From NCBI GenBank assembly GCA_028456385.1, contig JALNQF010000083.1, forward strand, positions 1 to 64,000: DNA of 64,000 nt, written 5' to 3'. Position numbers and translations under genes: made by a program. Of this stretch, positions 33,597 through 45,196 are shown piece by piece. Every line of letters begins with the position of its first letter. Within the stretch, counting starts at the first letter, position 1. The notes below the pieces were generated by a model. It saw only the letters and a program-made list of their open reading frames with translations, was not told the origin of the DNA and ran no database searches. The stretch is from Ophiosphaerella korrae (taxonomy: Eukaryota; Ascomycota; Dothideomycetes; Pleosporales; Phaeosphaeriaceae).

Positions 33597-34530
33597 TTAA
33601 GCGAGGCGTTGATGATTCCATGTGGAATGAGTCGCCTCTCCCAAGCTCATCCCAACCTCAACAGGCACCTGGATGCAGTGCTTGCTGCAGTCACGAAGAT
33701 CGTCATCGAACTTGATGAGGCCGTTCTGGAAAGCGACGATGACGGACGAGCCGCCAAATTGGAATATGCCCAGCTCACTACCCTTCTCGATCTTCGAACC
33801 AGGCCTTTGCCACTTGGGGTGAATGCTATGACCTCCCAGCGACGATATTTCAAGGCTTAACTAGAGAGGCTTACTGGACGGTTCCCACCTCTGTTGCACA
33901 AATAGCACAGAAAATGACTTCACCGAAGTCGGGGGAGTCAATGAGGATGTAGTTCCTCGCATTCCTAGTCAGAATGTTGACGTCGCTCCTTAGCGCAATC
34001 GGATCAACTTGATAGTAGTCACCAGGCAAGCTCCGGAACTCTTTGATTGTACCAGACACTGGGCTATGGTAACGATGATAATCCTGCGGAGAGAGACGAA
34101 AAGAAGCTACGCTACCATCCTTGAAACGCGATCCAAAGCTAACATTCATGACCAGGTTTGTAATGGAGAAGTCTGTTCCCTTTATCCAGAGCTTCTTCGA
34201 TTCGGCTACGGTATCATAAGTCACTACGCGGGAGTCGGCCATGCAAACAGCCTTCTTAGGATTGCCTTTCTCCGCGATGGGCTGGGTGCCAGGCTTGTGT
34301 TTTTGAACGAAGAAGTCCTCGAAGGTGGGATATTTGTCGGGGTCAGAGGGCTCAAAGTCATTCGTGTTGATATTGTAGGAGTCGATGAACCCTTTGATCT
34401 GATTATGCGATTTGGGAGTGGCTTCCTCCTGGCCTTGGCTGGGTCAGTTGCAATGTCTTTGAAGGGCCACTATCCGTATGACGTACCTTTTTGGACGTTC
34501 TTCCAATGGATGTACAGGCGTATTACATGA
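33597..34530 (-). CDS. Phosphatidylserine decarboxylase-family protein, 5' end unresolved
   Basis: Exons 34438-33875 and 33825-33597 are clear, plus a first exon ending at 34487 (HPLEERPKSQG across the junction). Motifs: INTNDFEPSDPDKYPTFEDF, FSITNLVMNVSFGSRF, FRLSPQDYHRYHSPVSGTI with the catalytic Asp/His, IHPKWQRPG, and near the end GIFQFGGSSVIVAF, where the Gly-Ser pair is the self-cleavage site that forms the pyruvoyl cofactor. The stop is at 33597-33599. Family members decarboxylate phosphatidylserine or, in some fungal specialised pathways, amino acids such as tryptophan. I find no ATG upstream of HPLEERP before a stop, so the N terminus is lost or encoded in an exon I missed. The catalytic part is intact. 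Confidence 0.75.
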
Positions 34531-36375
34531 GTTTTATCAATCCATTCTGTGAGCGGATTAAAGAGCAGGATCAATTTCAGCTTCTTCAAGAGCGGTTGTT
34601 GCTCCCTCTCCAATTCACTGGTCTGAGCGCACTAGAATCTACTCCAACTGGGCTTAGATACCACGTCATACCTTGCGGTTTAGGGACTCCCATCCGACCT
34701 GGCGATGTGAAATCTGTTTTTATTAACAAACTGCTGTCGTACGTACGTCATCCTATTTACCAGGCGCAACCAGAGCATGACCTAATTAAGGGTAGTATGA
34801 AACCAGCTAAGAGGCCACATTTTCCTCGTCGAAACCTTGTACTCGACTTCTGGTTGATGTGACTCAATCTGAGACAATGGGCTTCGTGACCGGTTCCAAG
34901 GATCTAAATAAATGGGCTTGATGCTGCAGCGGCGATCTGCGGATGATCAAGACTGACGCTGCCCTGACAATTCTCCGCAACACATGCGACGCGACGCATG
35001 TGAAAGGTGAAGGAAGTTTTCTGTTTGGTTGGCGGCTGTCATTTGCTGGCAAACATATCCAGCTTCGAGACGAAGTTACATACGGGAAATATCACTATGA
35101 CGTCACACATCGTCGGTGTCGCAAGTTAGAGCTCTGCTCCATACAATTCAGGTAAGCTCGCTGCAGTAAGCTCGCTGCACGAGCTGCACGAGCCGCTCGA
35201 GCTGCTTCACTGTGTATATAAGTAGCTCAGCTCGGATAGCTCTTCAATCAATGATCATCACCCACTCATTCCTGAGCTCGCATCTCGCAACAAAAGTGTT
35301 TTGCATTAGAGGCTTGCCCGCCCCATGTACAGCTATTTCCCATCAGGATCGTGTAAAAGCAAACTTTGCTTTACGAAAGCGATACGACACCTAATTGTGG
35401 CCGCATAATTTATGCTTTCGTTCTCCGAGCTCATGATTCTCAATACATCGATACGAGCGTTAAGTCGTTTGAACCCACCGGCTTGGGGCCAGGTACCCAT
35501 GCATTCTCTATTGGAGACTACTTATGTGGCTGTTCGGGCATAGTATTAAACTTTGGGCCTCTAAGAATAGTTAATTGATCTAGGCAAGCATTAGCACCCA
35601 AATAACACTTGGCACATGGCAAACCCATGTGCTGATGCTTGGTGGCTGGATCGGAGTTCTCTCTGCAAGCTGGGTGTTTCCGCTCGGGTGATGACTAGCG
35701 TTTGATCGGAGGTTTGAAAGTCCTGGAAATCACGCTAATATTTTCAATGGGGGAGGAGGTAACTGGAGCCGTGGGCCATTGCTTCGGGTGAGAGAATGCC
35801 GATCGCTAGTAACCTCACAGGTATACCTCGTCGACACATCTATATATTGATCTGAGGTTGAGACATTGATAAGGAAAGGTTGAGTCAACTTTGATAGTTG
35901 TTGGCTAAAACTTCAAGTATGCTTTGTTGAAAGGCAATCCCGACCCACCAGAGATGGCAGTGGAGGGCGGTGTGGAGGCAGGTGATGACGCCAGTTTGTT
36001 TACATCCCTGATTAGTACTAGCGTCATCCCTATATAATTAGCTACCCAAACAGATAGGATAGTTTAATATATTCATCATGCTTCAGGCATCTGTGGCCCC
36101 AATCCAAGGCAAAGCCGAGAACTCAGTTCTAGCCTTTGGTGATTGCCAAACAGTTGGCAGTGTAGTAAAAAGCCCACGGCCACGACACATGTCACTAAAC
36201 TATTCGGGGTTTTACGTTCATCCACGATAGGCGAAACATATTCATAGGGTGAAGAGTCCGTGCACATAGTCTAAGAGGCCGGTGTGATTATGAAGCAAAG
36301 CGTCTGCATATGATTAGCCACATCTGCGGGTACGTGCATGTTTCATATGGAACATGTATGCTTCTATCCAGGATA
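34531..36375. other. Long spacer with short tandem repeat and TATA-like site
   Basis: This 1.8 kb has no supported gene. Two tandem 14-base units GTAAGCTCGCTGCA at 35152-35179 lead into GAGCTGCACGAGC-type sequence. A TATATAAGTAG motif at about 35214 precedes a 47-residue frame from the ATG at 35251; I do not call it. Another short leftward frame at 36076-36267 also lacks support. Confidence 0.45.
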
Positions 36376-37863
36376 TTATGCCCATGCGCCAACTAACGCC
36401 ATCAATGCCGCGCCACTCACGACACTGGCGCAAGCCTGTAATCGACGCTTCCCGTGTAAAATGACATAGCTCTCATCGCTCAAGAAATCTTCGGCAAGAA
36501 GCTCCACAAGACCGGCGAATAGCAGGAGCCCGCTTGATATAGCATTCATAAAGCCGACGGTCAGTAAGCCTGTTTGGCTGGCAGGGTCGTATAGCGTGTG
36601 TATCGAAAGGCCTAGTGCTTGCCCAATTGGTGTGGTGGTGCCATATGCCAGGGCCATGAGCCACGGCTTCAGCGAGCCGGATGGGAATCGGATAGCGCTA
36701 ATGCGGGATCCGAGCGCGAATCCCTCAAATGTCTGGTGGAATGAAATTGCTACTAGCAACACCACGAACGAGGTACCCGTCGCCACGGACAACGCCATCC
36801 CAATGAAGATACTATGGAAGAGAATGCCTGCCTCAAGGAGAAGACACTGCAGTAGCAGCTTTTGATTCTGCGCTTCAGTTTTTTCTGGTGATTCTGGGGA
36901 CTCATCGCGGGGCAGACGGGATAGGTTGCGAGGGTGTGGGTTGGATAATAGATGTGACTCATCTCCTGATTCGTCAACTTCTGGAGGGCTAAGCTCGTCC
37001 CGACTGAGGACAAGACCAGCATCATCGTCTTCGTCCATCGAATCCTGCCTAATAGGTCTGTGACCCTGAGATGTTATTGGAAACGAGGGAGATGCCAATG
37101 AAGGAGATGGTCCTGCTATGAGGTTGTCTGAGGGTGCCATATCATGCAGCACAATGGCAGGGTTATGGCCGTTGGGCTCCAAGGTACCATTGCTGTACCT
37201 TCCGTAGCTATGGCTTCGCTTATGCGTGTGGCTGTGATTTTGATCGTCAAGACCCAGGTTTTCGTAATTGGTTGAGTGGACATGTCCTGCTCCTCTCGAG
37301 GCAAAGAACATCTCAATACCAACTACTACGAACACGGACGTCATGGCTATCAACCCGGGCATGGCCGGGTAACCTTGATTCCAAAAGTGTGGCAGACATG
37401 GATCGGTGAGGGACTCGAACGCGGTTGGGAGGAGATGAACGAAAGCTGTCGCAATGAGGACGCCAGTGCCAAAGTGTCGGGAGAGAAACAAGAATTGGTG
37501 GGGGACCGGGACCCCAGGAAAGCGTTTGACAATGACAGGGAAACTGCACGCTGGGTGGGATCAGTCGCATGCTTGGCTATGATAACCAACTATACACACC
37601 TGCTGTGCTGAGTACGAGTATCAGAAACAAGGCGAATACGTGGATGGTTGTGTTGTAGTGGCCTCTGCCCCCTTTGGTTCCGCACGCTGGCTGTTGCTCA
37701 TCCTGCTGTCTTCGGTGCAGCTCGGCTCGAAGTAAATGTGTGGGAATTTTTGTATACGAGAGGTCTGATACCAAATATCCCAGTCAGTCCAATGATTGCC
37801 ACACCTATTTGGAATCATACGGTATGGAGGCGACTTGCCTGCGAGACCGTGACTGTCTGTCAT
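36376..37863 (-). CDS. ZIP-family zinc transporter
   Basis: Proposed exons are 37863-37839, 37764-37596 and 37543-36376, giving 453 residues in consistent phase. The first junction uses a GC donor (G|GCAAGT) and is the least certain part, so the true start may differ. Helices are clear: HVFALFLILVLSTAGVFPVI, then HFGTGVLIATAFVHLLPTAF with the first metal-site His, and later LLLEAGILFHSIFIGMAL and ISFHQTFEGFALGSRI, whose HSxxIG and HQxFEG motifs form the transport site. The cytosolic loop between helices 3 and 4 is long and His-rich (NHSHTHKRSHSYG), as in zinc-sensing ZIP proteins. ZIP proteins import Zn2+ into the cytosol. Plasma membrane is likely but not shown. Confidence 0.9.
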
Positions 37864-39051
37864 CGCGGAAGATGCGAGACTGTTCACGCGGCTGCGACGG
37901 AGCGCGCGATCTGTGGATATCGCCGGATCGGAGTGGCTTTGTTCCACTCAGGCGACGTTTGCGCAACCGTTCAATTCCATGACCACCCACTCACTCGTTC
38001 ATACTTCCCGACCGAAGTAAGAATGTATGTTCGTGATGATTTGATGGAGGATCAACGCCTGCTCGCCTGCATGTAATGAGGCGCAAAGGCCAAGGGTCCG
38101 TCCGCCCCTTGCACCTGGCCCGAGTACCAACTACCACCACCACATGTATCTTTAGTAACAATACTTCTGGTCAACACAAAGCCGGTGGCAATTCCAGACA
38201 GGGCTGGTGCGACGAACAATAATGATTCCATCGCATGACAAACAATAGCTAATATTTTGCGGGACTCTGTACTGACCAGGTTCTGTTCTGGGTATCCAAG
38301 TATTCAACACCTTTGTGACCGTTGAGCAGCGTCACGATTGGTGCCGAATTTGTGGTCGCGCACTCCGATTCGACGGTAGCGAAGTGGCCGCAACTCGTCA
38401 AAACATGGCATTCGCATAGCAAATATGACGAACCCTCTATATCAAGAATCTCGTTTCTTATGTGATGATATCGCCCCATGGATCAGCCCATGGCATGTGT
38501 AGCCAGTGCGTCCAAAACGTCCTGCAAATTATCCCATGCAATGCCGGCAATAGTGTACAAACGATACTATTTTGGTACAGGTACGGCGAAAGACTCCCGC
38601 ATATGCTCATAACCTGCAGTATATAGAATACCCGCGGCCCTGCCATGCTGACCAACTTCTGGAAGCCTTCTATTACAGTCACAAACGCCACAAGCATAAC
38701 CAAAGGTCGATATCGACCAATATCCGCTATCCACAGCACATAAGCATTTGCAGCATTGACATCGGCAACAGGCACCCCGTCAACCCGAGCTCGCTTCTGC
38801 GGCTAATACAAATCGGGGCTTTGATAGTTTCACCTCTCAAGGTGCACCTCAGAAACAAAACGGCCACAGCCCAAAACCACCCCGGCAGATGTGCAAATCA
38901 CAATGGTGGCGACAGGGCACCAATTAGGAAATCCTAGCCCTGTCAACGTTCGCACCCTTCTACCGGTCGTACCCAGCTGAGGCGCCTCCATCAACCTTCT
39001 CTGAAATAGGACAAACGTTCAGCATTTTGCTGGTCCTGTTGCAAGGGAAGG
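37864..39051. other. Intergenic between ZIP gene and regulator
   Basis: 1.2 kb of divergent spacer. Leftward frames at 38249-38479 and 38458-38775 are open but have no recognisable domain, and nothing flanks them as splice sites, so I do not call a gene. It should carry the promoters of both neighbours. Confidence 0.45.
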
Positions 39052-41463
39052 ATGGAGGGCCAGAGGGAGGTTATCAAGGGAGATCCGCGCGACCAACCAA
39101 CCGTACCCGCACAGCAAGACTTTCTCTTCGTTGATGCAGCGCAAGCAAAGACATCTCGTCAAGGTCGCCGCAATGCTCGCTCTTTTGTGATGCAGAAAGC
39201 GCGGAGGGAGCGTCCATGGTCCACTAGCAAACATACTGCGAAGCAAAGAAAGAGCTCCAGGGGTACAAGCCCAAAGAGTGCGGGTACTCCCGATTCCTTA
39301 CTCACACCAAGCACCGCAACTCCCAGCCCTCCAGTCCACCCTAACAAATCTGATTACTTTCCTTCCTTGGACCTTCAGCCTTACCTTTCAGTCAAAGGAG
39401 AAGTCTGTTCAGAATGCCAGATCCTCTTATGTCGCCCTGGCCAAAGATTGTGCCCAAAATGTCTTCTTTTCAACCCCTTCCTGCCGCCTACCGAGGACCC
39501 CAGCAATAGCTCATTCGACCCATTCCGAACATCATCTGTCGATATTAATGGAAGCGTGTCAGAACTATTGGAACATTGTGAGTTTGTACCCTGCATCTTC
39601 ATTTATAGACGTTTCCCCACGTTACCGAGCTTGTGGAACGAGTCCGAGGCATACAACCGTATGGTCGGATTCCACGGCAGCCCTAACGAAACTGGCTTCT
39701 GTGTCGATACCTTCTTATAACCATTCTTTTTCGCTTACCGCATAACCTGAGGTGGGAAAGTGCTGACTAAATATATGTAGTTATCTCCGAGATGGCTCCT
39801 GGTATTATCGCTGTTGACATCAGACATCGCTCAACGCTGATGCGGTCGGACTGGTTTGGCACAGCAATCAGTAATCAAGGCTTTATGCACAGCTTACTCT
39901 GTACCGCGGCGCTGCACTTGTACATCTTTGGCAGAAGCTCAATCGAAACAATCCTCTACCATCGAGCCCAAGCTATCGCAGCAATCAATGCAGCCATCTC
40001 ACACCCCGATGTAAATGTCGGCATTTCAGATGCAAATATCGGTGCAGTATTCAACCTACTCACTGTGGAGGAAGCGCTTCTGCTGCCCTTTATCAAGCAG
40101 GCACGACTAGATGAGGATGAGCCAAATCAACGCGCAATTCATATGGACGGACTGCGAAGAATGGTGCAGCTACGAGGCGGGCTTATGGCAATCAATTCAA
40201 ATCGCATCCTGCAAGCCTTTATACTTTGGTGTGTAGCAAGCCCTCCCCACACTCTGACCCGAATCGGGTTGGCATCTGCTTACTGAGCATCAGGCATTCG
40301 ACCGCTCACGCCATAGCGTCCTTCGAAGCACCAAACCTCTCCACCCTCGATTTTATTAGTACTGCAAGCTTTCCCAGACACCCGCCAGGCTATCAATCAA
40401 ATATTTCACAGCATCTGATCGACTATTGTCGCCATACAGGCGTGAAAGAATCGCTTACCGAGCTGGTTGAATCGGTGTTAATACTAATCGCCGACCTCAA
40501 TGTCTGGTTTGGCGATCCAAATAGCCCACTAGACCCGCTTGATATACAGAACTTCTCCTGCGCCCTGGAGTGTATGTTATTAAAATGGCTTCGTGAGAAC
40601 GAATCCCTCATTACGCCACTCGAAGACGCGCTATGTGTCTCGCTACTTATTTTTACTGTACGCACCACTGAGGCACTGCAGCGACGCGCCGATGTCCACC
40701 TCTTACATTTTGCTGCGAGCCAGCGGCTTGAAAAAGCTCTGAACTGTACGATCCGCCCTGAGTGGCAGCATTGTCCCGATCTCCTCTTGTGGATCTTATC
40801 TATCGGTGCTATCTCTGCTGAAGGCTCGGCAGAAAGCAGCTGGTTCGTATACCAAGCGTCTCTTGCATGCGCAGAGTTTGGCATTATATCGGCAGACGCC
40901 CTCCTCGCTCGACTGCACCTCTGCGGCTGGGTCAGCTACAAGCTGAATGAAGCAGTACGTTACCTATGGGGTAGAATCATTAATCTCAGGTTAGAGAACC
41001 GTATATTTCTACCGATCCGTTCATTTGCTTATACTTGACTTTTCTCTCGTACGTAGGCTAGAGCCATACTTCGAACCGCCGTCTAAAGCGGAAGACGCCA
41101 ACAGTCCAGTTGGCCCGCTGCAGCACCACGTCGCCGAACCCGACTTTGTGGAATGGGAAAATATCGACTGGGCCGCATTGAATCTGGGAACAGGGTGTCA
41201 ACCGGACAGACCAGGCATCTATACCCCAGGAACGAGCAGCAATAGTGGCGTGGAAGCAAGCTTTTCGCCAAATCTCATGGCCGCAGCACTAGGAGGGACT
41301 GAAGAGCATACCTACGATACCGGGTCTGGGTATGGCTTTGTAAGTTGAATCCAATTTTCGCTTGTTCTTTGGCGAACTTGTCAATGCATGTTTTTCCGCC
41401 TGCTGATGTATGCTGACGATCTTGTAGGGCCAATGGCACAACGACCACTTTATTAACGATTGA
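39052..41463 (+). CDS. Fungal-specific transcription-factor-domain protein (no Zn cluster seen)
   Basis: Clear exons are 39052-39577 or longer, 39781-40228, 40294-40989, 41057-41339 and 41428-41463, ending GQWHNDHFIND. The N terminus DFLFVDAAQAKT...RRNARSFVMQKARRERPW is the typical opening of a family of cluster-less fungal regulators. A CXXC pair (CSECQILLC...CPKC) lies at about residues 119-135. The core (SDWFGTAISNQGFMHSLLCT, GLRRMVQLRGGL, HSTAHAIASF) is the fungal_trans_2/DUF3468-type region. The join between 39577 and 39781 is unresolved: a GTGAGT...ATAG intron and a read-through frame (YRRFPTLPSLWNESEAYN) are both possible. Target genes are unknown. Confidence 0.75.
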
Positions 41464-42505
41464 AAGAATCGAAGTTTAACACGATGGAAAGCAAGGGGAG
41501 TTCGCCACCTTCACGTCGAGCCCACATCCCATGATTACTATCAGTCGCCACTTTCGGAGCTTGATAAAGCAATACAAACTCGCGATCGATGCCCATGGAG
41601 GAATATCGATCGATCGGCCAAAGCAGAAACAAGTATCTCAACAATCATGTGAATCATCATGCCAGTGCGGAGAAGTACACATGGACGGCATCTTAGATAG
41701 ACCTTGCAATTGATTACGAATCAATGCGGCACTGAGAAAGTACCATCTTTCCAAAGACATAGTAAGAATAAGCTCATTCTAGCTCCACAATACAAAGAAT
41801 ACATACTATCTACTCCTTGTATCACATCTTCCTATAGCCAATAAAAAATTATGTGCTCCATTCTCGTAGGTGTAACACCACCGAACACCCCATCTTTCGC
41901 ATGCTATGCACATGTCGCCGATTCCTCGATGCGAGTCCGATCAGATATATGCGTCGTCGCCAATCTTTTTTTTTCTATAGTCATCGCGTGCGTTGCCCAT
42001 TTTTGCTCTGGATTACTACTCAGCACACATGTTGCCGAGGAAAGGTCACTGGACACAGACTTTGGCAGGTTTGCGAGGTGTGTCAGGCAGATGCCGATGG
42101 CTGAGATTGAATGAAGAGTATTGTTATGTTAGGGTCGAGTGATGTTTGGGGTTGATGATAGGCGTAGCGCATGCGGTCGGCGTTTGGAAAGATTGATCGG
42201 CAATTGGAGCGATTGTGACAAGTTCTGTGCTAAGAAACTATGAATTTTATTTGCCCGGGTGTTGAGAGCGAAGATGTATGGTGGCTTAGTACCTAAGTAC
42301 TATCAGATAGACTCTTGCATCTAATCATGTCTTTGACTAGAACCTGAGAGTATCTTATTCCAGTACAAGTCGATTGAGTTCGATTATATCGCTCTACCGG
42401 ATGTGTTGACTGAACGGTTCCAGGTTTCGATTGTCGCCTCGTCGTTCGACCTCCACGATATCACCACACCCACATTTCAATCACAAGCAACCAGACCTCT
42501 CAATT
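41464..42505. other. Intergenic, convergent spacer
   Basis: About 1 kb between the convergent regulator and ChaC-like gene. A frame at 41851-42114 encodes a hydrophobic stretch but has no family support. No repeat or RNA gene recognised. Confidence 0.45.
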
Positions 42506-43461
42506 CTACGCAATACCACTCTCCCTCTCCTCAATGCCCCTACACCTCTCCGCCAAATCACTAACATGCTCACACGCCCCCACCCTCCCCAACCCCCTTT
42601 CCAACTCCCACAAATACTCCCTATTCTCACCGCTCGGCCCACAACTCTTCCAAATTTGCTCGGCCAACTCGCCCGGCTCCTGCGGCCCAACAAACTGCGG
42701 ATTGGTCGGCAACCCAATGTACACAAGGCACGTGATTGGCGCGGGGGGATCCTCGATCGCCACGGACGTCGTGGTGCGGGCCTTAATGCCGGGGGTTGGG
42801 GACGGCGAGCGCGAGGATGGGGACGCGATGGATGTGGTTTGGGGCGCACGGTGGAAGGGCGTGAATTGGATGCTGTAACCGTTTATTTCGCGGAGGTCGA
42901 GGTAGGCGCGTACGGCGGGGACGTGTTCGGTGGGGATGTGGTATGCGGCACCCCAAACGCGGTCGGTTGGGACGTGCTATGGAGGTTTGTTAGGCTAGTG
43001 TAAAGTGTGTTCGTGGTTGGATGAGTCACGTGATCCGTCAATGTTTGCCAATGGGCTTTGGAGATGAGGGTTACGACGCGGCCGGGGGCTTCGGGGGTGC
43101 CGCGGTGGTCCTCGCTTTGGTTGGTCAATGGGGGTGGTGGGAATCGAGATGATTGAGTACCTTGCCTGTGGTTGTAAACTTAGCGATATTCTATTGTTGT
43201 GTGATGTCAACCGTACCTGCCAAAATCGCCGGAGATATCCTTCGATGTATCCCAGAACTCGCTGATCTGACTACGATTTAGAGAATTGTGAAGGTTTGGG
43301 AATTCTGGAGATTACCATAATGCGGCGGGGGTTTCCATATCAAGCTTCTGCATCTCGTTAGCGGGTGCTTGTAATATTCTCAACATGCCTTACCCATATC
43401 CAAATATCCAGAAATCGTTATTTTTTCCGAATTCTTCAATCTCTTTCTCGTGGTCTGTCAT
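42506..43461 (-). CDS. ChaC-like gamma-glutamylcyclotransferase
   Basis: Exons 43461-43394, 43347-43316, 43266-43217, about 43165-43030 and 42976-42506. The N terminus holds NNDFWIFGYGSLIWKPPPHY, the gamma-glutamyl-binding YGSLIW motif, followed by QRVLGYIEGYLRRFWQ, then EDHRGTPEAPGRVVTLI with the catalytic Glu region, RVWGAAYHIP, and REINGYSIQFTPF. ChaC enzymes cleave glutathione to 5-oxoproline and Cys-Gly in the cytosol. The join between exons 3 and 4 is unclear: to keep frame, about 15-20 extra residues (including SSRFPPPPL) or a weak donor (CG|GTTGAC) are needed before EDHRG. A C-terminal extension (CLVYIGLPTNPQFVGP and beyond) is typical of fungal members. Confidence 0.85.
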
Positions 43462-43665
43462 ATTGAATCAATGACTGAAGTCTTACAATAACACGCAACA
43501 TCACGAAGTATCCAGATTGCAAGTCTCTTCAGACCGAGGGGCGAAACTAGTGGGGCAATGACGCGATTCTATGGCATTCCGACCACTTCCGTGTAGTCCC
43601 ACCACCGGACATGCTATTATTGCTTACGCTGTATGTACAAAAAATATAGGTACACTACTGTTGCG

Positions 43666-45196
43666 TCATGATCCGCCAGCAGCTCGAGTCATGAGGAGAC
43701 TCTTGAGTGGTCCCAAGGCGTCAACAGCCCGCAAGCCCAGACTTCGTAATCCTACAATTGGTCCCGACTCAACGCTGTACAGCCTGTGGAGTTTGTCGCA
43801 AACGCCCAGCATGGCGTTATTCACCGCATATCGCTCGCTGTTGTAGTTTTCCAAGGCCAACGTCGACCCAATGTCCTGGCCTGTCTGCACTGCGCGTGAT
43901 ATTGTTCGCACAAGCGCTGCTGCATCGCCTTGGCCTTGGTTCAATCCTTGACCTGCTAAAGGATGAATTGTGTGGGCTGCGTCTCCAACTAATGCAACTC
44001 GTTCGCCCGTGTAGGTATCCGCGTGTCTCATACGAAGAGGGAACGATGCGACGGTACCAGCTTGAACACCTGCTACTCTCATTGGTATCGCTCTCTCATC
44101 GACAGGCGTATGCTTTTCTCGCCAGGCTACCTCTTCTACCTGGCCCGAGGATAGGGTGTGCAAGTATTCTAGGTCTGTGGGTGACAACCTGAAGCCCGCA
44201 TTGACCATGGCAACAAAGTCGTCCTGGGACAAGGACTTGAGCTTGGCGGCACGCTCTGGCGTTGTGCTCCATACCAAGGTGGACATGTTTCCTGGTAGAG
44301 GTAGCATAGCAATGGGTCCTGTGGGTAAGAATCGCTGGTAAGCGATTTTGTGCTCCGGACCTCCCCATCCGGGGCCATCTAATTTCAGACTTGCGACAAC
44401 GCCATGTCTGTTGTAGTCAAAGCCGCGAGCCTCGATTCCCGCGAATGTACGGACTGGGCTGTTCGCGCCGTCTGCGCCTACGAGAAGCCTGGCAGCCAAC
44501 GCCTTGCCATTGGAGAGAGATAGGACGGGCCAGGAGGAGAGATCCATCTGCGGCGAGTCTAATCCCAGCTCAATGGAGTTAACCTTTGTGCCCGTCATCA
44601 TATCAACCCCGCCAAGTTGCTCGAGCCGGCTGAGAAGCATGCTCGTCGTGTTTACATTTTCAATCATGTATGCAATCGTCATCGGCTGTGCAGGATTCCG
44701 AGGACTAAGTGGTGAACGCGCCATCTCCCAGTCGAAAGATATACGTGCGCCGGTTACGCCATCCCATACCTGCATCTCCTGGTACGGTTGCACGCGGGCG
44801 GTGTTGACATGCGACCATGCTCCAATGTCTGCATCTAGTCAGGGGCCGTCTTCTTGGTCTCAACCATGATCACATGCCTTGAAGATTTTTCACGGAAGCC
44901 GGCGTCAAAGAACTACATCGATTGGAAAAGCTATCGAGGCTCGCGTCCTCCTGTAGTCGATTCTTCTGGAGGTCTTGACCCTCCACCAATGCCACTTTGA
45001 GTCCATTTGTGATAGGCGAAGCTTTGAGCCCCGCGAGCAGGCTCAGCCCTGCCGGCCCTCCACCTACGCAGACCACGTCGTAGATCTCAGGAGCTTCCGC
45101 AGAGCTCGAGGCAAACCGAGGACGGTGTTGTATCTGCACACGCGTAATTGACCGAGAAAATATGGTCCTGGTGCCGGGCAGTAATCTAGAAGGCAT
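43666..45196 (-). CDS. COQ6: Ubiquinone biosynthesis monooxygenase COQ6
   Basis: Exons 45196-44878 and 44828-43666 encode 493 residues. The intron has a GC donor (CAAG|GCATGT) with a CTGAC branch-like site and GATGCAG acceptor; no GT donor gives the right phase. An Arg-rich, Ser-rich N terminus (MPSRLLPGTRTIFSRS) fits a mitochondrial presequence. FAD-binding motifs follow: VVCVGGGPAGLSLLAG, LLVGADGANSPVR, and VALVGDAAHTIHPLAGQGLN. COQ6 hydroxylates the C5 position of the ring during coenzyme Q synthesis on the matrix face of the inner mitochondrial membrane, fed by ferredoxin. The Gly-Asp-Ala-Ala-His block and the start of the family C terminus are complete. Other UbiH-type monooxygenases are less likely given the presequence. 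Confidence 0.92.

Noticed and set aside
42431..43003. 190-codon rightward frame
   Set aside because: Antisense to the ChaC-like exon that carries the conserved REINGYSIQFTPF block.
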